Shown one piece after another: positions 35,113-44,060 of a DNA stretch of 64,000 bases. A program made the translations under genes and the position numbers. Origin of the DNA: Mesorhizobium onobrychidis (GTDB taxonomy: Bacteria; Pseudomonadota; Alphaproteobacteria; Rhizobiales; Rhizobiaceae); NCBI RefSeq assembly GCF_024707545.1, contig NZ_CP062229.1, positions 62,001 through 126,000 on the forward strand, given 5' to 3'. The notes beneath the pieces were generated by a model, which was not told where the DNA came from, ran no database searches, and saw nothing but the letters and a program-made list of their open reading frames with translations. Numbering within the stretch: position 1 is the first letter of the stretch; every line of letters begins with the position of its first letter.

Positions 35113-36702
35113 ATGTCAGTGGCTGTTGAGAAGCCGGATACGCCCTCGGACCAACGTTCGCGGCGTTCCGGCGGGCGCGAAGCGCGTCGCGCCATGCGGG
35201 CGGCGCCACTTGCCGACGATATCAAGCCGGTGCGCGCCGGCCTCGAAGGCGGAAGCTACGGGCCGCTCAGCGAAAACGACCGCGAGCGCATTCACGAAGC
35301 GGTGCTGACGCTGCTTGAAACGGTCGGCTTCGCCAATGCCATCCCATCCTGCATCGAGGTGCTGACCGAGGCCGGCGCCACCCTCAGCGAGGACGGCCGC
35401 ATCCGTTTTCCGCGCGCGCTCGTCCTCGGCACCATCAAGAAGGCCGCACGCCACTTCACCCTGCATGGCCAGGATCCCAAGCACGACATGCTGATCCAGG
35501 GTAAGCGCGTGCATTACGGCACGGCGGGCGCCGCGGTGCATCTGGTCGACGTCGAGAAGCGCGAGTATCGCGAGTCGCTGCTGCAGGACATCTATGACGC
35601 GGCCCGCATCGTCGAAGGGCTCGACAACATCCATTTCTTCCAGCGGCCGATGGTGCCGCGCGACATTCCCGATCCGCTCGATATGGATTTCAACACGCTT
35701 TACGCCTGCGTGATGGGCACGTCGAAGCATGTCGGCACTTCCTTCACGGTACGCGAGAACGTCAAGCCGGCGCTCGACATGCTCTATGCGATTGCCGGCG
35801 GCGAAGAGAATTTTCGCGCGCGGCCTTTCGTCTCCAATTCGAACTGTTTTGTCGTACCGCCGATGAAATTCGCCGAGGATGCCTGCGGCGTGCTCGAGGC
35901 CTGCGTCGAAGGCGGCATTCCGATCCTATTGCTGTCGGCCGGCCAGGCAGGCGCCACGGCGCCGGCGGCGATTGCCGGTGCGGTGGTGCAAGCAGTGGCC
36001 GAGGTGCTCGCCGGCCTCGTCTATGTCAACGCCATCAAACCCGGCCATCCGGCGATCTTCGGCACCTGGCCGTTCGTCTCGGACCTCAGGACCGGCGCCA
36101 TGTCCGGCGGCTCGGCCGAGCAAGCGGTGCTGACCGCTGCCTGCGCCCAGATGGCGCAATTCTACGACTTGCCGGGCGGTTCGGCCGCCGGCATGACGGA
36201 TTCGAAACTGCCTGATATTCAGTCCGGTTACGAAAAGGGTATCACTGACGTGATGGCGGGCCTTGCCGGCCTCAACCTCGTCTACGAATCGGCCGGCATG
36301 CACGCCTCGCTGCTCGGCTTCTGCCTGGAAAGCCTGATCATCGACAATGACATGCTCGGCCATTGCCTGCGCTGCGTGCGCGGCATCGAGGTTACCGATG
36401 AGTCGCTGTCGATAGACACCATCGCCGACGTCTGCCTGAAGGGGCCGGGTCACTATCTCGGCAACGAGCAGACGCTGCGGCTGATGCAGACGGAATATTT
36501 CTATCCGGCGGTCGGCGACCGCTTTTCGCCGAAGGAGTGGAACGAGAAAGGCAGGCCCGACATCTTGCAGCGGGCGATCATCGAGAAGAAACGCATCCTC
36601 GCCGAGCGCTTCCCGCGCCATGTCCCGAAGCTGGTCGACGACAAGTTGCGCGCCCGCTTCGGCAATCTTATCCATCTGCCGCGCAGCGGCATGGGCGGCT
36701 GA
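35113..36702 (+). CDS. trimethylamine methyltransferase (MttB) superfamily protein, non-pyrrolysine type
   Basis: 529 residues in one open frame with no in-frame amber codon, so it is a non-pyrrolysine member. Members transfer a methyl group from quaternary amines such as glycine betaine to a corrinoid protein. Visible family stretches are DPKHDMLIQGKRVHYGTAGA, GGSAAGMTDSKLPDIQSGYE and FCLESLIIDNDMLGHCLR. The N-terminal ~45 residues are basic and Arg-rich. No corrinoid protein, activase or methyltransferase partner lies in the window, although rhizobia carry many such paralogues near demethylation genes. The ribosome site is AAGGTGGAG; the upstream region holds a repeat. Confidence 0.88.
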   Translation: MSVAVEKPDTPSDQRSRRSGGREARRAMRAAPLADDIKPVRAGLEGGSYGPLSENDRERIHEAVLTLLETVGFANAIPSCIEVLTEAGATLSEDGRIRFPRALVLGTIKKAARHFTLHGQDPKHDMLIQGKRVHYGTAGAAVHLVDVEKREYRESLLQDIYDAARIVEGLDNIHFFQRPMVPRDIPDPLDMDFNTLYACVMGTSKHVGTSFTVRENVKPALDMLYAIAGGEENFRARPFVSNSNCFVVPPMKFAEDACGVLEACVEGGIPILLLSAGQAGATAPAAIAGAVVQAVAEVLAGLVYVNAIKPGHPAIFGTWPFVSDLRTGAMSGGSAEQAVLTAACAQMAQFYDLPGGSAAGMTDSKLPDIQSGYEKGITDVMAGLAGLNLVYESAGMHASLLGFCLESLIIDNDMLGHCLRCVRGIEVTDESLSIDTIADVCLKGPGHYLGNEQTLRLMQTEYFYPAVGDRFSPKEWNEKGRPDILQRAIIEKKRILAERFPRHVPKLVDDKLRARFGNLIHLPRSGMGG

Positions 36703-36723
36703 GAACGCTTCTCGTTAAAACGG

Positions 36724-37119
36724 TCAGTCGGCCCTCAACCCGTAGCGCTCGACGACCTCGCCACTGATCAGCTTGGCATGCAGCGTCATCAGTATGATTT
36801 GCGCATCGAAGCTGTCTTCGGCCTCAAGTGCCGCCTCGATCCGGCGCTCCGCATTCAGCCTATGTTGAAGGCCGTTGAATTGCTCGAATGCTTCCGGTCC
36901 GGCAATACAATAGCCAAGCAGCTGCGCCACCGGTGGATAGGCTTGTGGTGGCGGCTCGTCAGACCAGTGGTCCTTCATCAGATTGACGATGGTGAGCTTT
37001 GCTCCCTCCGGCACAAGGGCGGGATGAAGGTCGACGCCGCGTAACGCGGCGTCGAGTTGCCTGAGGTCGCCTGAGCGACCGAACATTCCGAGGAAGCCTA
37101 AGGAAGAGCGTCGCGCCAT
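36724..37119 (-). CDS. hypothetical protein
   Basis: 131 residues, no signal or membrane segment. It starts MARRSSLGFLGMFGRSGDLR and has a well-formed alternation of helices (QLDAALRGVDLHPALVPEGA, LNAERRIEAALEAEDSFDAQ), so it is probably a real, mostly helical cytosolic protein. No family recognised. It ends 21 bases from the convergent MttB-like gene and is on the same strand as chrBA, which lies upstream across 54 bases, so it could be a tail gene of that operon. Confidence 0.6.
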   Translation of the reverse strand: MARRSSLGFLGMFGRSGDLRQLDAALRGVDLHPALVPEGAKLTIVNLMKDHWSDEPPPQAYPPVAQLLGYCIAGPEAFEQFNGLQHRLNAERRIEAALEAEDSFDAQIILMTLHAKLISGEVVERYGLRAD

Positions 37120-37173
37120 GATCTTCCTATCCGAATGCCCGACCTACAATGAATCGACGGCCGCACGCAGCCG

Positions 37174-38538
37174 CTATCCGGTCGCTGCCAGCAACACAAC
37201 CCCAGCGAGGGCAGATCCCGCAAGCGTCGGCAGCATGCCGATCTTCAGCTTCAGAATGGCGATCATGGCAGCACAGGACAGCAGCGCCGCACCCCAATCG
37301 ATCGATGAAAACACCGGCACGTCCATGCCAAGACCGATGTTGCGCACTTCGCCGAAGATGACGTGCAAGCCGAACCACAGAGCGAGATTCATGATGACGC
37401 CGACGACGGCGGCAGTGATCGCGGTCAGCGCCGCCGACAGCGCCTTGTTGCCGCGAAGGGATTCGATATAGGGCGCGCCGAGGAATATCCAGAAGAAGCA
37501 AGGGGTGAACGTGGCCCACAGCGTGAGCATCGCGCCAAGCGATCCGGCGAGCAGCGGGCTCAACGATCCGGATTGGCGGAACGCGGCAAGAAAGCCGACG
37601 AACTGCAGGACGAGAATGAGCGGACCCGGCGTGGTTTCAGCAAGCCCGAGGCCATCGACCATTTCACCGGGTGCGAGCCAGCCGAAGGACTCGACCGCTG
37701 CCTGCGCGACATAGGCAAGGACCGCGTAAGCGCCGCCGAAGGTGACGACCGCCATCACGCTGAAGAACCCACCAATCTCAGTCCACACACTGGCGGATCC
37801 GGTGAACGCCCAGATCAGAAGCACGGGGCCGAGCCAGATCGGCAGCCAGATCGCAATGATGCGCGGCGCATGCCATCGCGTCGGCCTGGTGTGGGCCAGT
37901 TCGCCGCGCTCGAACATCAGGTCGACCGCGCCCTTGATGTCGGGAACCGCGTCTTTGCCGTGTGCCGCACCGGAAAAAAGGGCCGGCGCAACACGGTTTC
38001 CAATCCAGCCCGTCACGCCGGCAAGCAGGATGATGAGCGGAAACGGCACGTTCAATGCGTAGATGGCGATGAAGGCGGCGAGCGCGATCGAAACCATGAC
38101 CCGATTCTTCAAGGCACGTCGTCCGATCCGGATCATCGCCTCGATCACGATGGCGAGCACGGCCGCTTTCACCCCGAAAAACAGCGCCTCGACGAGGGGA
38201 GCGTCGCCATACAGCGCATAGAGGATGCTCAAGGTGAGCATCACAAGCGCGCCCGGCGCGACGAACAGGATACCGGCGACCAGGCCACCGATCGTCCGGT
38301 GCAGCAGCCAGCCGATATAGATGGCGAGTTGCTGGGCTTCGGGGCCCGGCAGCAGCATGCAGTAGTTCAACGCATGCAGGAAACGTTGCTCGCCGATCCA
38401 ACGCCGTTCCTCGACCAATTCCTTGTGCATGAGCGCGATCTGCCCGGCCGGCCCGCCGAAGCTGAGCAGGCCGATTTTCGCCCAGAGCTTTACGCCTTCG
38501 CGGAAGGTTGGCGCAGCCGGCGCTTCCGGGGCGCTCAT
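37174..38538 (-). CDS. chrA: chromate efflux transporter ChrA
   Basis: 454 residues, inner-membrane transporter of the CHR superfamily exporting chromate, in the long two-domain form. The N-terminal half has FGGPAGQIALMHKELVEERR and LPGPEAQQLAIYIGW; the C-terminal half repeats the motifs as FGGAYAVLAYVAQAAVE and LAETTPGPLILVLQFVGF. About ten hydrophobic segments. The ATG used overlaps the chrB stop by four bases; the 150 codons upstream in this frame are antisense-like shadow of chrB. Confidence 0.94.
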   Translation of the reverse strand: MSAPEAPAAPTFREGVKLWAKIGLLSFGGPAGQIALMHKELVEERRWIGEQRFLHALNYCMLLPGPEAQQLAIYIGWLLHRTIGGLVAGILFVAPGALVMLTLSILYALYGDAPLVEALFFGVKAAVLAIVIEAMIRIGRRALKNRVMVSIALAAFIAIYALNVPFPLIILLAGVTGWIGNRVAPALFSGAAHGKDAVPDIKGAVDLMFERGELAHTRPTRWHAPRIIAIWLPIWLGPVLLIWAFTGSASVWTEIGGFFSVMAVVTFGGAYAVLAYVAQAAVESFGWLAPGEMVDGLGLAETTPGPLILVLQFVGFLAAFRQSGSLSPLLAGSLGAMLTLWATFTPCFFWIFLGAPYIESLRGNKALSAALTAITAAVVGVIMNLALWFGLHVIFGEVRNIGLGMDVPVFSSIDWGAALLSCAAMIAILKLKIGMLPTLAGSALAGVVLLAATG

Positions 38539-39353
38539 GATGGCTTGCTCGCGCTTGGCCAGTTGTGCGTCTCCTCGGTGGCGTCGCGGCACCATCGGAA
38601 AAACGCATCGTAGAGCAGCATGCCTGCCTCCAGCTGTTCCAGATCGTCGCGAAACATCCGCGACAGGCCAAGCGAGGCGGCCAGGAAGCCGGCTGCCTGG
38701 GGAACCAGATCGAGGCTTGCGGTGTCGGCTGCGCGCACGATCACGGCGAGGCGGTCGAGCGCCTCGGATTCGAGCCCGAACTCTTCGATCATCGTGTCGA
38801 AGGTGCAGCGTTCGCCCCGGTGAGTCCAGAACACATTGTCGATGTCGAAAGGCACGGCCTGAAAGCGATCCGCAGTGGCCGACACTTCGGCCGCCTCGAC
38901 AAAGAGGAAGACCGCGCTCGGATCGATGAAGCGCCTGATCAGCCAGGGGCAGGCGATGCGATCGACCTTCGGGCGGGTCCGCGTCACCCACACGGTGCGG
39001 CCTTTTTCATCGCGGGGCGGTATCTTGCCGGCGTGAACCAGAAGCCCCTTGGCATCGCGCCAGGCTTCGAACCCGCCTTCGAGGGATTCGGCACTGATGC
39101 CCTCGTGCCGCAGCCATGCGGCCACACCTTGCGAGAGCTTTTGTCCTCTTTGGCAAACGACCGCCACTCGGCTGCCGGCGAATTCGGATGCCCAGGTCGA
39201 GACGGTTTTGAAATCACGCCGGCTTGAGGCCGGCAGCAGGCGCGGATCGGCGTTGTAGTCCTCTTCGATGCGAACATCGATGATCGCGGGCGCACCCGGC
39301 AGACCAATCAGACGGGAAAGTTGCGATACGGTGATAGCGGTTGTCGACGGCAT
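38535..39353 (-). CDS. chrB: chromate resistance protein ChrB with rhodanese domain
   Basis: 272 residues. Residues 5-105 form a rhodanese domain with the putative active Cys67 (VAVVCQRGQKLS). Residues about 120-265 are the ChrB C-terminal domain, with VDRIACPWLIRRFIDPSAVF and FTHRGE-type stretch FWTHRGERCTFDTM. ChrB proteins are linked to chromate sensing and resistance. A GGAGG site precedes the ATG; it overlaps chrA by four bases, so the pair is a translationally coupled chrBA operon. The 38 codons upstream in frame were not used. Confidence 0.92.
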   Translation of the reverse strand: MPSTTAITVSQLSRLIGLPGAPAIIDVRIEEDYNADPRLLPASSRRDFKTVSTWASEFAGSRVAVVCQRGQKLSQGVAAWLRHEGISAESLEGGFEAWRDAKGLLVHAGKIPPRDEKGRTVWVTRTRPKVDRIACPWLIRRFIDPSAVFLFVEAAEVSATADRFQAVPFDIDNVFWTHRGERCTFDTMIEEFGLESEALDRLAVIVRAADTASLDLVPQAAGFLAASLGLSRMFRDDLEQLEAGMLLYDAFFRWCRDATEETHNWPSASKPS

Positions 39354-39543
39354 GGCGTCCACCTCCTTGAGAGAGAAGCTTGGACGCGAACGTTGGGCTG
39401 ACGCCTCACGGGGTCGTCGCGATGCACCCCTTGCCATGATCGTGGATTTGTCGCGCCCGCTTGTCAAGCGTCATGCCTGGAGCAAAGGATGCTCTGGCTC
39501 CGGCGGCCGGCTTGGCGGAGCCAGAACACGTCTGGGAGGAACC

Positions 39544-39963
39544 ATGAAAAAGACCTATCACGGCAGCTGCCATTGCGGTGCGGTGCGTTTCGAAGCCGAA
39601 ATCGACCTCGCCGAAGGCATCCGCAAATGCAATTGCAGCTTCTGCTGGAAACTCGGCTACCGGAAATCCTTCGCAGCCTATGAAGCCGTGCGGGTGACGG
39701 ACGGCCGCGACCGGATGCGGGAATACCAGGCGACGCCGTCGAACTGGCCGGAAGGCGACATCAACCACTATATGTGCCCGAACTGCGGCGCGAATTTTCT
39801 CTCGCGCGGCTATCTCGACTTCATGGGCGGGAATTTCTGGGCGGTGAACGTCGCCTGCCTCGACGACGTCACCGAAGAGGAACTCGGCGCAGCACCGATC
39901 GTCTACGAGGACGGCAAGCGCGACAGGCAGGATCAGGCGCCTGATATCACCGGATATCTATAG
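39544..39963 (+). CDS. GFA-family zinc protein (glutathione-dependent formaldehyde-activating-like)
   Basis: 139 residues, one CENP-V/GFA domain. Zinc ligands are visible: Cys9 and Cys11 (GSCHCGAV), Cys29, Cys31 and Cys34 (KCNCSFC) and the CPNC pair near residue 80. The Gfa name implies formaldehyde-glutathione chemistry, but most family members have unknown substrates. Divergent from chrB. The ATG preceded by GGGAGGAACC was chosen; an upstream in-frame start overlaps chrB. Confidence 0.88.
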   Translation: MKKTYHGSCHCGAVRFEAEIDLAEGIRKCNCSFCWKLGYRKSFAAYEAVRVTDGRDRMREYQATPSNWPEGDINHYMCPNCGANFLSRGYLDFMGGNFWAVNVACLDDVTEEELGAAPIVYEDGKRDRQDQAPDITGYL

Positions 39964-39986
39964 GCGCTGCTTGGACGCGGCTCTTT

Positions 39987-40172
39987 CCTTCTCCCCTTCG
40001 TGGGAGAAGGTGGCCGAGCCCACGGGTCTTGCCTCCGGCAAGCCCGAGGACAGGCTCCGCTCGGTCGGATGAGGGGTGTTCCAGCTTGGCACCGACCGCA
40101 CTCCGTCCAACACCCCTCTTCCGTCTCGGCGCTGCGCGCCAATCCACCTTCTCCCACAAGGGGAGAAGGAAA
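39987..40172. repeat. palindromic intergenic repeat, family D copy 1
   Basis: About 185 bases with terminal arms CCTTCTCCCCTTCGTGGGAG and CTCCCACAAGGGGAGAAGG. Inside are CGGATGAGGGGTGTTCCAGC, also present in the copy at 54771-54927, and a hairpin GGTCTTGCCTCCGGCAAGCC. It lies between convergent genes, a likely place for a bidirectional terminator function. Confidence 0.8.
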
Positions 40173-40182
40173 GAAGAGGCGT

Positions 40183-41991
40183 TCAGTGATTGTCCCGCGG
40201 CACGCCCCTGGTGTGCGCCACATCCTGGTATTTCACCGCCGGTTTCAGCACCATTCCTTCGGAAAACTGGTCAACCATGCCGCGCTGGATCTCCTGCCAT
40301 GGCGTCTGGTGCTTGGGGTAGTGATAGCCGCCACTGTTCTGCAGCTCGGCGCGCCGGCGCGTGATCTCGTCGTCGGTGACGAGAATGTCGGCGGTGCCCT
40401 TGCGCAGGTCGATGCGGACGCGGTCACCGGTCTTCAACAGCGCCAGCCCGCCGCCTATGGCGGCTTCGGGCGAGGCGTTGAGGATCGACGGCGAGCCCGA
40501 CGTGCCCGACTGGCGGCCGTCGCCGATGCAGGCCAGCGCATGAATGCCCTTCTTGATGAGATGGGCCGGCGGCTGCATGTTGACGACTTCGGCGCCGCCC
40601 GGATAACCGATCGGACCGGCGCCGCGCATGAACAGGATCGTGTGCTCGTCGATGCCTTGCGCCGGATCGTCGATGCGGGCATGGTAGTCTTCAGGCCCGT
40701 CGAAGACCATGGCGTTGCCTTCGAAGGCCTCGGGGTCGTTCGGGTTCGACAGATAGCGTTCGCGGAATTCGGGCGAGATGCCGCTGGTCTTCATGATCGC
40801 TGAATCGAACAGATTACCCCTAAGATTGATGAAGCCGGCATTGGCTTTCAGCGGCTCGGCGACGGTGCGGATGACGTCGAGATTCTCGTTGACGGCCCCA
40901 CTGCAATTGTCGCCCATCGTCTTGCCGTTGACGGTCATGGCGTCGGGATGGGGCAACAGCCCGGCCCTCATCAGTTCGGCCACCACCGCCGGCACGCCAC
41001 CGGCATGATGATAATCCTCGCCGAGATATTCGCCAGACGGCTGTAGGTTGACGATAAGCGGTATCTTGAGGCCGACCTTCTGCCAGTCGTCATTGTCGAG
41101 CGGCACGCCGAGATGGCGGGCGATGGCATTGAGATGGATCGGCGCGTTGGTCGAGCCGCCGATGGCCGAATTGACGACGATGGCGTTCTCGAAGGCCTGG
41201 CGGGTCATGATGTCGGAGGGCTTCAGATCCTCATGAACCATGTCGACGATGCGTTTTCCCGTCTCATAGGCGATCTGGCCACGCTCGCGATAGGGAGCGG
41301 GGATCGCGGCCGAGCCCGGCAGCTGCATGCCGAGCGCCTCGGCCAAGGAATTCATGGTGGTGGCGGTGCCCATGGTGTTGCAATAGCCGGTGGACGGCGC
41401 CGAGGAGGCGACGATGTCCATGAACTCGTCATAGCCGATTTCGCCCGCCGACAGGCGCTGGCGCGATTCCCAGACGATGGTGCCGGAGCCGGTGCGCTTG
41501 CCCTTGTGCCAGCCGTTGAGCATCGGGCCGACCGACAGCGCGATAGCCGGAATGTTGACGGTGGCGGCGGCCATCAGCAGGGCCGGCGTCGTCTTGTCGC
41601 AGCCGATGGTGAGCACGACGCCGTCGAGCGGGTAGCCATAGAGCACCTCGACCAGGCCGAGATAGGCAAGGTTGCGGTCGAGCGCCGCGGTAGGACGTTT
41701 GCCCGTCTCCTGGATCGGATGGCACGGGAACTCGAAAGGGATGCCGCCCATCGAGACGATGCCCTCGCGCACGCGCTTGGCCAGTTCGAGATGATGGCGG
41801 TTGCAGGGCGACAGATCCGAGCCGGTCTGGGCGATGCCGATCAGCGGCTTGCCCGACATCAGTTCGGCACGCGTCAGCCCGTAATTCAGGTAGCGCTCAA
41901 GGTAAAGCGCCGTCATTCCCGGATTGTCCGGATTGTCGAACCACTCCTGCGAGCGAAATTTCTTTTTTTGCGTGGGGGCGCCGGCCATCAT
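40183..41991 (-). CDS. IlvD/Edd-family dehydratase (probably sugar-acid, L-arabonate dehydratase type)
   Basis: 602 residues. Fe-S ligand cysteines are at 63 (SPCNRHH), 131 ([10 protein letters not shown]) and 204 ([10 protein letters not shown]), as in the [2Fe-2S] sugar-acid dehydratases. The sequence [20 protein letters not shown] and the AYRDH-lacking C-terminus resemble rhizobial L-arabinonate dehydratase more than IlvD of branched-chain synthesis. It would remove water from an aldonate to give a 2-keto-3-deoxy acid. The start is one of two adjacent ATGs; GGAG precedes both. A GntR-type palindrome sits 10 bases before the start. No other sugar gene is near. Confidence 0.85.
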   Translation of the reverse strand: MMAGAPTQKKKFRSQEWFDNPDNPGMTALYLERYLNYGLTRAELMSGKPLIGIAQTGSDLSPCNRHHLELAKRVREGIVSMGGIPFEFPCHPIQETGKRPTAALDRNLAYLGLVEVLYGYPLDGVVLTIGCDKTTPALLMAAATVNIPAIALSVGPMLNGWHKGKRTGSGTIVWESRQRLSAGEIGYDEFMDIVASSAPSTGYCNTMGTATTMNSLAEALGMQLPGSAAIPAPYRERGQIAYETGKRIVDMVHEDLKPSDIMTRQAFENAIVVNSAIGGSTNAPIHLNAIARHLGVPLDNDDWQKVGLKIPLIVNLQPSGEYLGEDYHHAGGVPAVVAELMRAGLLPHPDAMTVNGKTMGDNCSGAVNENLDVIRTVAEPLKANAGFINLRGNLFDSAIMKTSGISPEFRERYLSNPNDPEAFEGNAMVFDGPEDYHARIDDPAQGIDEHTILFMRGAGPIGYPGGAEVVNMQPPAHLIKKGIHALACIGDGRQSGTSGSPSILNASPEAAIGGGLALLKTGDRVRIDLRKGTADILVTDDEITRRRAELQNSGGYHYPKHQTPWQEIQRGMVDQFSEGMVLKPAVKYQDVAHTRGVPRDNH

Positions 41992-42000
41992 GGTCTCCGT

Positions 42001-42015
42001 ATTTGTATGACAAAT
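42001..42015. promoter_or_regulatory. GntR-type palindromic operator before the sugar-acid dehydratase
   Basis: ATTTGT and ACAAAT flank ATG as a perfect 6-bp inverted repeat, matching the TTGT-N3-ACAA pattern of FadR-subfamily GntR operators. A second half site (ATATGACAA) follows at 42018-42026. The position, right before the dehydratase start, suits repression relieved by a sugar acid. No GntR regulator of that subfamily is in the window. Confidence 0.55.
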
Positions 42016-42145
42016 CGATATGACAACGCGCGAGAGCAGGCAAGAGGCACGCGCCATCCGATTCCGGACTTTGGTGCGATAGACATGCGTCTACCCCCAC
42101 GCTAGACCGGATCGGGGTGTGTCAGTTTGTATCCGGGAGATTTTG

Positions 42146-42607
42146 ATGGCTTTGGTGATCGAAGGCGAGGAACGCATCGCCGCATCCCTGCAAAAGGTCT
42201 GGGAAGCGCTGAACGACCCGGACGTTCTAAGGCAGACCATTCCCGGCTGCCAGAGCCTCGAAAAGAAGTCGGACACCGAGATGGCAGCGACCGTGGTGGT
42301 CAAGATCGGCCCGATCAAGGCGACGTTCAACGGCGAGGTTATGCTCAAGAATCTCAACCCGCCGCATTCCTACACCATCCAGGGCGAGGGCAAGGGTGGC
42401 ATCGCCGGCTTTGCGAAAGGCGGCGCCGATGTGACGCTAACCGCCGACGGGCCGGAGGCGACGATCCTCAGATATGCGGCCAAGGCCGATGTCGGCGGCA
42501 AGATCGCCCAGCTCGGCAGCCGGCTGATCGAATCGACGTCGAAGAAACTGGCCGGGCAGTTTTTTTCGAGTTTTGGCGAGAAGGTGGGCGGCTCCCCTCC
42601 CCCTTGA
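42146..42607 (+). CDS. coxG: CoxG-like SRPBCC protein
   Basis: 153 residues, one START/SRPBCC lipid-binding-type domain of the carbon monoxide dehydrogenase subunit G family (MALVIEGEERIAASLQKVWE, RQTIPGCQSLEKK, GGIAGFAKGGADVTL). In CO oxidisers CoxG helps attach the CO dehydrogenase to the membrane; lone copies are common and of unknown role, and no cox genes are near. The ATG after GGGAGA was chosen. The stop codon lies in the loop of a perfect hairpin. Confidence 0.8.
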   Translation: MALVIEGEERIAASLQKVWEALNDPDVLRQTIPGCQSLEKKSDTEMAATVVVKIGPIKATFNGEVMLKNLNPPHSYTIQGEGKGGIAGFAKGGADVTLTADGPEATILRYAAKADVGGKIAQLGSRLIESTSKKLAGQFFSSFGEKVGGSPPP

Positions 42608-42617
42608 GGGGAGGGGA
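42593..42617. terminator. hairpin between convergent coxG and mrp, containing the coxG stop
   Basis: Arms TCCCCTCCCC and GGGGAGGGGA form a perfect 10-bp stem around CTTGA; the TGA in the loop is the coxG stop codon and the right arm ends one base before the mrp stop. The CTCCCCCTTG core is shared with the repeat at 59483, so this may be a repeat remnant acting as a terminator for both genes. There is no T run. Confidence 0.6.
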
Positions 42618-43811
42618 TCACTCGAACACGATGCTCGGCACGGCGGCTGCGGCCGCGCCGCGTTCTTCATTGACCCTGCCCCAGACGTTCGAGGCGATGT
42701 CGCGGTAGATCTTCGCCTCGGCGCTATCGGGCTTCGAGACCACCACCGGCGTGCCGGCATCGGAGCTTTCGCGTATGCCCATTTCGAGCGGCACTTCGCC
42801 GAGGAAGGTGACGCCGAGACGCTCGGCCTCGCGGCGCGCGCCGCCATGGCCGAAGATGTCGTAGCGCTTGCCGGTGTCGGGGGCGAGGAAATAGCTCATA
42901 TTCTCGACGATGCCCAACACCGGCACGTCGACCTTCCTGAACATGTTGAGGCCTTTTCGGGCATCGATCAGGGCCAGATCTTGCGGCGTCGAGACGATGA
43001 CGGCGCCGGCCAGCGGCACCTGCTGGGCCATGGTCAGCTGCGCGTCGCCAGTGCCAGGCGGCATATCGACGACGAGCACATCGAGCGGCCCCCACTCGAC
43101 CTCGCGCAGCATTTGCGTCAATGCCGACATCACCATCGGCCCGCGCCAGATCATCGGCGTCTCCTCATCGACGAGGAAGCCGATCGACATGACCTTCAGG
43201 CCGTAATTCTCCATCGGCTTCAGCACTTTGCCATCGACGGTCTGCGGCCGGCCATGGATGTTGAGCAGCCGCGGCATCGACGGGCCGTAGATGTCGGCGT
43301 CGAGCACACCTACCCTCAAGCCGTTGGCGGCGAGGCCTAGCGCGATGTTGACGGCGGTGGTCGACTTGCCGACGCCGCCCTTGCCCGAAGCGACAGCGAT
43401 GATCGCCTCGATGCCGGGCACGCCGCGCTTGCCCTGGCTGTGCGAGGCTGGCGCATGCGGGGCCGGACGTGGCGCAGCAGCGGGTGCGGCCGGCGGCGCG
43501 GGCCTGGGGGCGGGCCTTTGCGGAACCGGGGCCTCCATGCCGCCGCCTTTCCTTTCCGCCGTCAGCGCAACCACGGCGCCGGCGACACCGGGGATCGCCT
43601 TGACGACCCGCTCGGCGGCGGCACGCAATGGCTCCATCTCTTGAGCCCGGGCGGCAGGGACGGTAATCGAGAAGAAGACCTTGCCATCGGCAATGAAAAT
43701 CTCGGAAACCATGCCGAGGTCGACGATGTTGCCGGTGAAATCCGGTCCATTGACCGTCTTCAGGCGCTCAATGACGATTTCCTTGGTGACGTTTTCCTGG
43801 ACGGCGGGCAT
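42618..43811 (-). CDS. mrp: Mrp/NBP35-family iron-sulfur cluster carrier ATPase (ApbC)
   Basis: 397 residues. Residues 5-85 are an FSCA (DUF59/MIP18) domain, 93-125 a Pro/Ala linker and 135-390 the P-loop ATPase with deviant Walker A GKGGVGKST (143-151), MPPGTGDAQLTM and VSTPQDLALIDARKG. The family delivers Fe-S clusters to apoproteins. The C-terminal CXXC that bridges the cluster in Salmonella ApbC is absent: after IVENMSYF comes LAPDTGKRYD. The ATG giving MPAVQENVTKE was chosen over one 49 codons upstream. About 250 bases before it hold no feature I can identify. Confidence 0.93.
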   Translation of the reverse strand: MPAVQENVTKEIVIERLKTVNGPDFTGNIVDLGMVSEIFIADGKVFFSITVPAARAQEMEPLRAAAERVVKAIPGVAGAVVALTAERKGGGMEAPVPQRPAPRPAPPAAPAAAPRPAPHAPASHSQGKRGVPGIEAIIAVASGKGGVGKSTTAVNIALGLAANGLRVGVLDADIYGPSMPRLLNIHGRPQTVDGKVLKPMENYGLKVMSIGFLVDEETPMIWRGPMVMSALTQMLREVEWGPLDVLVVDMPPGTGDAQLTMAQQVPLAGAVIVSTPQDLALIDARKGLNMFRKVDVPVLGIVENMSYFLAPDTGKRYDIFGHGGARREAERLGVTFLGEVPLEMGIRESSDAGTPVVVSKPDSAEAKIYRDIASNVWGRVNEERGAAAAAVPSIVFE

Positions 43812-44060
43812 CAGCTTTTTCCTCTTTTTCCTCTGCTTTTGCGCATGAGATAATGCAGTTCCCGGGCAGAACCAAGCGGCGGAACGACACGTGCTGCGGC
43901 ATGCGCCCAGAAACCTGCGTTGGCTTGTAGGGTTTTGCGGGGGGCAAACGTTCTTCAAGGAGACACGCCGATCGGCAAGCTGCGGTCGCCAGAAGACGAA
44001 GCGGCCCTATCTTATTGCACAGCTCTCGGACGTGATCACCGGTAAGGAAAGGAGATCGTC

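Noticed and set aside
35113..36702. Pyrrolysine-containing MttB
   Set aside because: The frame has no internal amber codon and the length fits the non-pyrrolysine family.
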